Assembly (NCBI GenBank): GCA_964605975.1 | Contig: CAZSER010000012.1 | Coordinates: 1 to 17,253 of the forward strand | Source: JBAYHA01 sp964605975 | GTDB taxonomy: Bacteria; Patescibacteriota; Patescibacteriia; UBA11705; JABHMO01 | DNA: 17,253 nucleotides | Direction of reading: 5' to 3' | In this document: in pieces, positions 12,995 to 17,253 of the stretch | Layout of the letters: each line of letters starts with the position of its first letter | Position numbering within the stretch: position 1 is the first letter of the stretch | Notes under the pieces: generated by a model | What the model was told of the DNA's origin: nothing | The model's input: only the letters and a program-made list of their open reading frames with translations | Database searches by the model: none | Position numbers and translations under genes: made by a program

Positions 12995-13792
12995 TTACTT
13001 ATAAAAAATTTTATCACCAAATCGTAAATCAATATATTGCAAACTCCCCCATTTATTCTTAATCTCCGAATTATTAAAAAGAACGGCTAATTTATTTATT
13101 TGATCCTCTATAGAAAAATCTATATTTAAAAGCAGTTCTGGTCCATTTATCATTTTTGTCTTAATCTCCTTATTCTCTTTTTCAAAAAAATTAAACTGTT
13201 CTTCTTTGAATAATTGACTCAGTTTTTCTTTTAATTCCAAACAAAAATTAAGTTCATTTTCGGTTGTTATTTTTTCACCTAAAACAAATCCGCCTTTTTG
13301 TAAATCTTTTACCAATAAAAAGGTGATTTCATCACCACAATGAGCAAAGGCCTCTCCTTTTAAGTCCACTAAAAAACAGTTCTCCTTTGTTTGCCACGCT
13401 AAAACACCCTCTTTCTCTTTTATCTCAATAATTAAAGTGCTAGGATAATCTTTTTTAACAACGACCGAATCAAAAAGATATTTTTGGCTTATCATTCTCT
13501 CCAAAAAAACAGTATCCAGATGCAGTAAATTACTATGAGAAAAAACCTTTGCACTCTTTCTGGTTATTTCCTCAAAAACAAGTCGATCTATAAACTGTTT
13601 ATCCGTTTTTTTTATCTGAAACAATGGCGAAAATAAAAAAACATAAACAGACAAACCAACAAGGGAAGAAATTAAGCCAATAATGATTTTTTTTATTTTA
13701 TTTTTTCTCTGCTCTTTTTGTCTTTCTATTCTCGGGTTAGAATAATCTGAGTTTTTATAATCTTTTTGATATTTAACACTTATCTTGGACAT
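12995..13792 (-). CDS. ftsQ: Cell division protein FtsQ/DivIB
   Basis: FtsQ is a bitopic membrane protein that links early and late divisome parts through FtsB and FtsL. The protein has a basic cytoplasmic N-terminus (about 1-35), one membrane segment (about 36-55, IIIGLISSLVGLSVYVFLF), a POTRA-like region, then PSTLIIEIKEKEGVLAW with NCFLVDLKGEAF, and the C-terminal strand signature LQYIDLRFGDKIFYK. Length 265 is normal. The frame can be opened at a TTG (13801), but the ATG at 13792, one base after the alr stop codon, gives MSKISVKYQK and is the better start. It is the last gene of the lysS-serS-alr-ftsQ run and no mur or ftsA/ftsZ genes are next to it in the window. The middle (about 180-215) is unusually rich in Lys and Glu. 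Confidence 0.87.
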   Translation of the reverse strand: MSKISVKYQKDYKNSDYSNPRIERQKEQRKNKIKKIIIGLISSLVGLSVYVFLFSPLFQIKKTDKQFIDRLVFEEITRKSAKVFSHSNLLHLDTVFLERMISQKYLFDSVVVKKDYPSTLIIEIKEKEGVLAWQTKENCFLVDLKGEAFAHCGDEITFLLVKDLQKGGFVLGEKITTENELNFCLELKEKLSQLFKEEQFNFFEKENKEIKTKMINGPELLLNIDFSIEDQINKLAVLFNNSEIKNKWGSLQYIDLRFGDKIFYK

Positions 13793-13793
13793 A

Positions 13794-14927
13794 TTAAACA
13801 ATAACTTTTTTGATAAGAGGATTTAATCGAGCTAAAATCTCATAATTTATTGTCCCCAAAGAAGACGCTAAATTTTCGACTGAAATTTTTTCCAAAAATT
13901 GTTCCCCAACTATAACCACTTCATCTTCCAACTTTATGTTTGGCAAATGATTAACATCAACAACAATCATATTCATACAAACTCTCCCTAACACACGACA
14001 AAACTGGCCATTAATTAAGACTTTCCCTAAACTTGAAAATTTTCTATCAAAGCCATCATAATAACCAATTGGTAAAATTGCAACTTTTGTTGGTTGCAAA
14101 ACTTTCTCTGTACACCCATAACTTATGGTTGATCCCGATGGTAAGGTTTTTATTTGAGCAACCACCGTTTTAAAACTTAAAACCGGTCGCAAATCAATTT
14201 TCAACCCCATTTGTCGAGCGCTAACAAAAGTTGTTTCTGAAGACCAATGACCATACAAACTTATTCCCAACCGAACTAAATCATTATGAGTATCTTCAAA
14301 TAAAACGATAGCGGCCGAACAAGCGTTATGTCTTAAAAAATTTTTGAACCCAAAACTTTTTGCCAACTCAACAGCTTGATTATATTTTTCTTTTTGCTGG
14401 ATAGAAAAAGAATGATCAGTAGTATCTTCAATATTAGCAAAGTGAGTAGAAATCCCCGCTAATTCTAAATTTTTATTTCCTTTAATAAAATTAAAAAAAT
14501 TGTTCAACTCTGACAAAAAAACACCCTGTCTAGAAGTTCCTGTTTCAACTTTTAAATGTATCCTTACTTTTTTACCTTTAATTTTAGCCAGATCACCCAA
14601 AATAACTAAACTCTCCATATTAACTATCGTTTGCTGAAAGTCCTGTTCAACTATCTTGTTCAGTTCACTTAATAAAGTGTAACCCAAAATTAAAACCTCC
14701 TTATTGCAAATTTTTCTTATTTCTATTGCCTCGGCCAAAGAATCCACAGCAAAATAATCAGCACTATTCTTTAAAACAGTAACTACCTCCGTTAAACCAT
14801 GACCATAAGCATTGGCCTTAACAACGGCACAAACCTTTACCCCCCCCCCTACTCTATTCTTAAATTGCTGATAATTATGAAGCAAATTCTGAGAATTTAT
14901 CTCAATCCAACTTTTTGCCGGAGGCAT
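13794..14927 (-). CDS. alr: Alanine racemase
   Basis: Alr is a PLP enzyme that converts L- to D-alanine for peptidoglycan. The 377-residue protein has the family length and both catalytic residues: Lys37 in VVKANAYGHG (PLP Schiff base) and Tyr270 in TISYGCTE (the opposite base). RLGISLYG (219-226) and GRVCMNMIVVD (314-324) are further family motifs. The start MPPAKSWIEIN matches the usual SxxW-E/I opening. At residues 27-29 three glycines are coded by a run of ten G (10 C on the plus strand, 14840-14849), a striking homopolymer in a genome this poor in G+C; a slip there would abolish the enzyme. It lies 31 bases after serS, with a TATAAT (14949-14954) in the gap but no good -35 box, so an internal promoter is only possible. 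Confidence 0.95.
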   Translation of the reverse strand: MPPAKSWIEINSQNLLHNYQQFKNRVGGGVKVCAVVKANAYGHGLTEVVTVLKNSADYFAVDSLAEAIEIRKICNKEVLILGYTLLSELNKIVEQDFQQTIVNMESLVILGDLAKIKGKKVRIHLKVETGTSRQGVFLSELNNFFNFIKGNKNLELAGISTHFANIEDTTDHSFSIQQKEKYNQAVELAKSFGFKNFLRHNACSAAIVLFEDTHNDLVRLGISLYGHWSSETTFVSARQMGLKIDLRPVLSFKTVVAQIKTLPSGSTISYGCTEKVLQPTKVAILPIGYYDGFDRKFSSLGKVLINGQFCRVLGRVCMNMIVVDVNHLPNIKLEDEVVIVGEQFLEKISVENLASSLGTINYEILARLNPLIKKVIV

Positions 14928-14958
14928 ATTTATAAAAATATTTTTTTAATTATAGAAA

Positions 14959-16230
14959 TTACTTTTTGATAATTCTTTCTTGTCCATCCATATATGGTCG
15001 CAAAATTTCAGGGATCGTAATTGAACCATCTTCATTTTGATAATTTTCTAAAATTGGAACCAATAGTCTAGGAACCGCAGCCACAGTATTATTCAAAGTA
15101 TGACAGAATCTAACCTTGCCCTCCTTATCACGATAACGAAGATTTAGACGACGAGCCTGAAAATCTAATAGAGTACTACACGAATGAGTTTCTCCATAGC
15201 CATTTCTACTTGGCATCCAAGTTTCTATATCATTCATATAATATTTACCCTTCCCCATATCACCGGTACAAATGTTTAAAACCCTATATGGTAATTTTAA
15301 GCTTTCCAATAAATCTTTGCTATTTCTTAAAAGTTCTGCATGTAATTCTAAACTTGTTCGACGATCTTCTGGACCAATTATAAATTGCTCTACCTTCATA
15401 AACTGATGAACACGATATAATCCATGAGTATCTTTGCCATAAGAGCCAGCTTCTCTTCTAAAACAGACCGAAAATCCAGCAAACCTAACTGGCAACTGAG
15501 ATTCTTCTAAAATTTCATTTGCATAATATGAACCCAAGGCAACCTCTGATGTCCCAACTAAATATTTATCATCTTTTACCAAATGATAAATTTCCTCTTC
15601 CGCCCCAGGAAAAAATCCCGTACCGACGAGTGCTTCCCTGTTAACAATTACAGGCACAGACATTAAGGTATAATTTCTTCTAGCAATAAAATCTTGAGCA
15701 TACTTGACTAAGGCAGCCTCCAATCTTGCTCCATCACCTTTTAATAAATACGACCTACTCCCTCCAATTTTAACGGCTCGCTCGTTATCAATAATATCCA
15801 AGTCAACACCCAATTGCATGTGGTTTTTGGGAGCAAAACTAAAAGATGTTGGCTCTCCAACCGTTTCTAAAACAACATTTTGAGAGTCATCTATTCCAAC
15901 AGGCGTCCGCTCATCAACATACATAGGGACATCTAATAACAAATCATTATACTCTTTTAACAAAGGTTGTAATTTTTCTTCTAATTCATCCTGAGCAGAA
16001 TCAACCATTCTCATTTTCTCCAGAGCAGAGATTTTCTCATCCTTACTCATCGTAGGAATAGATTTACTCATTTGATTCTTTTGCGATCTTAACTCTTCAA
16101 TTTTCTGTCCCAAAACCTTTCTATCGTCATCTAACTGCAAAATCTTTTCAATATCCACTTGGATATTTTTTTGCATCGCCGTGAGTTTTAACAACTCTTT
16201 GTTTTCTCTAATAAATTTAATATCCAACAT
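14959..16230 (-). CDS. serS: Seryl-tRNA synthetase
   Basis: The enzyme charges tRNA-Ser and tRNA-Sec. It is a class II synthetase with an N-terminal antiparallel coiled coil (about 25-100) that grips the long variable arm of tRNA-Ser. The catalytic domain shows VGTSEVALGSYY, motif 2 FRREAGSYGKDTHGLYRVHQF and motif 3 region ETHSCSTLLDFQARRLNLRYR. The frame extends to 16263, but the family starts MLDIKFIREN, which is the ATG at 16230, 4 bases after the lysS stop codon; this gives 423 residues, the usual length. The longer start would overlap lysS by 29 bases and add an atypical Lys-rich tail. It is cotranscribed with lysS and probably alr and ftsQ. There is no clear Shine-Dalgarno sequence. Confidence 0.96.
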   Translation of the reverse strand: MLDIKFIRENKELLKLTAMQKNIQVDIEKILQLDDDRKVLGQKIEELRSQKNQMSKSIPTMSKDEKISALEKMRMVDSAQDELEEKLQPLLKEYNDLLLDVPMYVDERTPVGIDDSQNVVLETVGEPTSFSFAPKNHMQLGVDLDIIDNERAVKIGGSRSYLLKGDGARLEAALVKYAQDFIARRNYTLMSVPVIVNREALVGTGFFPGAEEEIYHLVKDDKYLVGTSEVALGSYYANEILEESQLPVRFAGFSVCFRREAGSYGKDTHGLYRVHQFMKVEQFIIGPEDRRTSLELHAELLRNSKDLLESLKLPYRVLNICTGDMGKGKYYMNDIETWMPSRNGYGETHSCSTLLDFQARRLNLRYRDKEGKVRFCHTLNNTVAAVPRLLVPILENYQNEDGSITIPEILRPYMDGQERIIKK

Positions 16231-16234
16231 ATTT

Positions 16235-17253
16235 TTAATTTTCTTTTTTATTTTCATTATCAATTGGACGCATTAACGGGAAAAGAACAACATCTCTAAG
16301 ATTTTCTTGACCCGTAAGCAAAGTAATTATTCGATCAACTCCCATTCCCCAACCGGAAATCGGTGGCATACCGTATTTCATTGAATCTACATAATCATAA
16401 TCCACTTCCATCGCCTCATCATCACCCGCATCTTTTTGTTTTGCTTGTTCAATAAACCGTTGTTCTTGATCCAAAGGATCAACCAACTCTGAATATGCTT
16501 TAACAACTTCCCAACCGTTAATTACTAACTGAAACTGTTCAACCATTTCTGGATTTTTATCACTTCGTCTAGCCAAAGGTTGAAGATCTACCGGGTAGTT
16601 ATATAAAAAAGCAGGACCGATAATTTTTGGTCTGGAAATTTTTTTATATAAATTATCAATCAAAGTAGCCAATCCCATCTTATCCATATCTTCGATAATC
16701 AGCCCCTTATTTTTGAGATCAGCTCGTAAATCCTCCACTTTACGATATTTAGCAATATCCAATCCAGAGTCTCTCTTTAACAACTCCATAAAATCAATCT
16801 TTTGCCATTTACCCGAAAAATTAACAATGTTTTTCTGACCATCTTTTCCAGCAACTTCAATTTCAGTGGGAATATTTAATTTTTTGAAAAGATAATGAAA
16901 CATTTTTTCCGTAAACCTGATATTATCTTCAAAGTTCCAATACGCACAATAATGTTCCAAGTGAGTATGTTCCGGTAAGTGCGATGGATCAATCCCCTCA
17001 TTACGAAAAGCCTTGCCAATCTCAAAAACCTTTTCAAACCCCCCAACTATTAACTGCTTTAAAGGTAATTCATGCGAAACTCTTAAATAAACATCAATAT
17101 CTAAACCATTATTATGAGTAATATATGGTCTAGCATGAGCTCCCGTTGCGCTATGCATTAAAGTAGGTGTTTCAACTTCATAAAAACCCTCTTTGGCATA
17201 AAAATCTCGTATAGTTTTGATAAAATCACTCCGGAACTTGAACCTCTGCATGG
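16235..17253 (-). CDS. lysS: Lysyl-tRNA synthetase, class II, N-terminus cut by window edge
   Basis: Only the catalytic domain is visible. The usual N-terminal OB-fold anticodon-binding domain (about 150 residues) lies beyond the right edge, so the ATG at 17251 is an internal methionine and not the start. Family signs are RSDFIKTIRDFYAKEGFYEVETPTL (motif 1), GAHARPYITHNN, VGGFEKVFEIGKAFRNEGID (motif 2) and GWGMGVDRIITLLTGQENLRDVVLFPLMRP (motif 3). After motif 2 the common THNPEFT segment reads SHLPEHTHLEHY, a departure near the active site that may be a lineage feature. The first gene seen of the lysS-serS-alr-ftsQ operon, it ends 4 bases before serS. Nothing suggests a class I enzyme or a PoxA-type paralogue, though the latter would also lack the OB domain. 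Confidence 0.93.
   Translation of the reverse strand, partial: MQRFKFRSDFIKTIRDFYAKEGFYEVETPTLMHSATGAHARPYITHNNGLDIDVYLRVSHELPLKQLIVGGFEKVFEIGKAFRNEGIDPSHLPEHTHLEHYCAYWNFEDNIRFTEKMFHYLFKKLNIPTEIEVAGKDGQKNIVNFSGKWQKIDFMELLKRDSGLDIAKYRKVEDLRADLKNKGLIIEDMDKMGLATLIDNLYKKISRPKIIGPAFLYNYPVDLQPLARRSDKNPEMVEQFQLVINGWEVVKAYSELVDPLDQEQRFIEQAKQKDAGDDEAMEVDYDYVDSMKYGMPPISGWGMGVDRIITLLTGQENLRDVVLFPLMRPIDNENKKEN

Noticed and set aside
16231..16263. Extended start of serS
   Set aside because: It overlaps lysS and adds an atypical Lys-rich tail; the family start MLDIKF lies at 16230.

Overview
The window looks like a chromosomal segment of an AT-rich, compact bacterium, most likely a member of the Candidate Phyla Radiation (Patescibacteria). 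This is an inference from gene style: short intergenic gaps, bidirectional terminators that share bases with stop codons, few Shine-Dalgarno sites, and a lineage-flavoured lysyl-tRNA synthetase. Stop codons are TAA, TAG and at least once TGA, so there is no sign of TGA recoding. I saw no tRNA, rRNA, CRISPR array, insertion sequence or transposase.

Layout. 1-1739 (minus): an exported repeat protein with a lysozyme-like domain, followed by the start of a LigB-like extradiol dioxygenase homologue that runs off the left edge. 1789-4416 (minus): ClpB disaggregase with a consensus sigma70-type promoter and a CIRCE operator for the heat-shock repressor HrcA. 4617-6549 (plus): a 2',3'-cyclic phosphodiesterase-like protein (ThpR family), a fusion of a WecG/TagA/CpsF glycosyltransferase to an RppH-like Nudix domain, then a 44-codon basic ORF with its own promoter and terminator. 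6549-7188 (minus): an unknown gene whose best promoter, ribosome binding site and ATG are out of frame with its long ORF. 7194-8488 (minus): a GC-rich gene of unknown function whose sequence is an almost uninterrupted series of short perfect hairpins. 8552-11446 (plus): glutamyl-tRNA synthetase and a secreted coiled-coil M23 peptidase. 11431-12393 (minus): an XerC/XerD-type tyrosine recombinase. 12394-12994: a 600-base AT-rich gap. 12995-17253 (minus): an operon read lysS, serS, alr, ftsQ, with lysS cut by the right edge.

How the genes fit. Most of the window is housekeeping: charging of Glu, Ser and Lys tRNAs, protein quality control under heat-shock control, D-alanine supply, divisome assembly, wall hydrolysis and chromosome dimer resolution. 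The M23 peptidase, FtsQ, Alr and the exported lysozyme-like protein point to a cell that builds and remodels peptidoglycan.

The most unusual object is the gene at 7284-8267. Its base composition (39 of 60 G+C in 7921-7980, against 15 of 60 in 9181-9240 of the next gene), its codon choice and its 27 local hairpins in 984 bases set it apart from everything else here. It has a perfect consensus promoter, a leader of about 185 bases and a strong terminator. I do not recognise the protein, and I propose that the RNA (or single-stranded DNA) fold is under selection as well as the protein.
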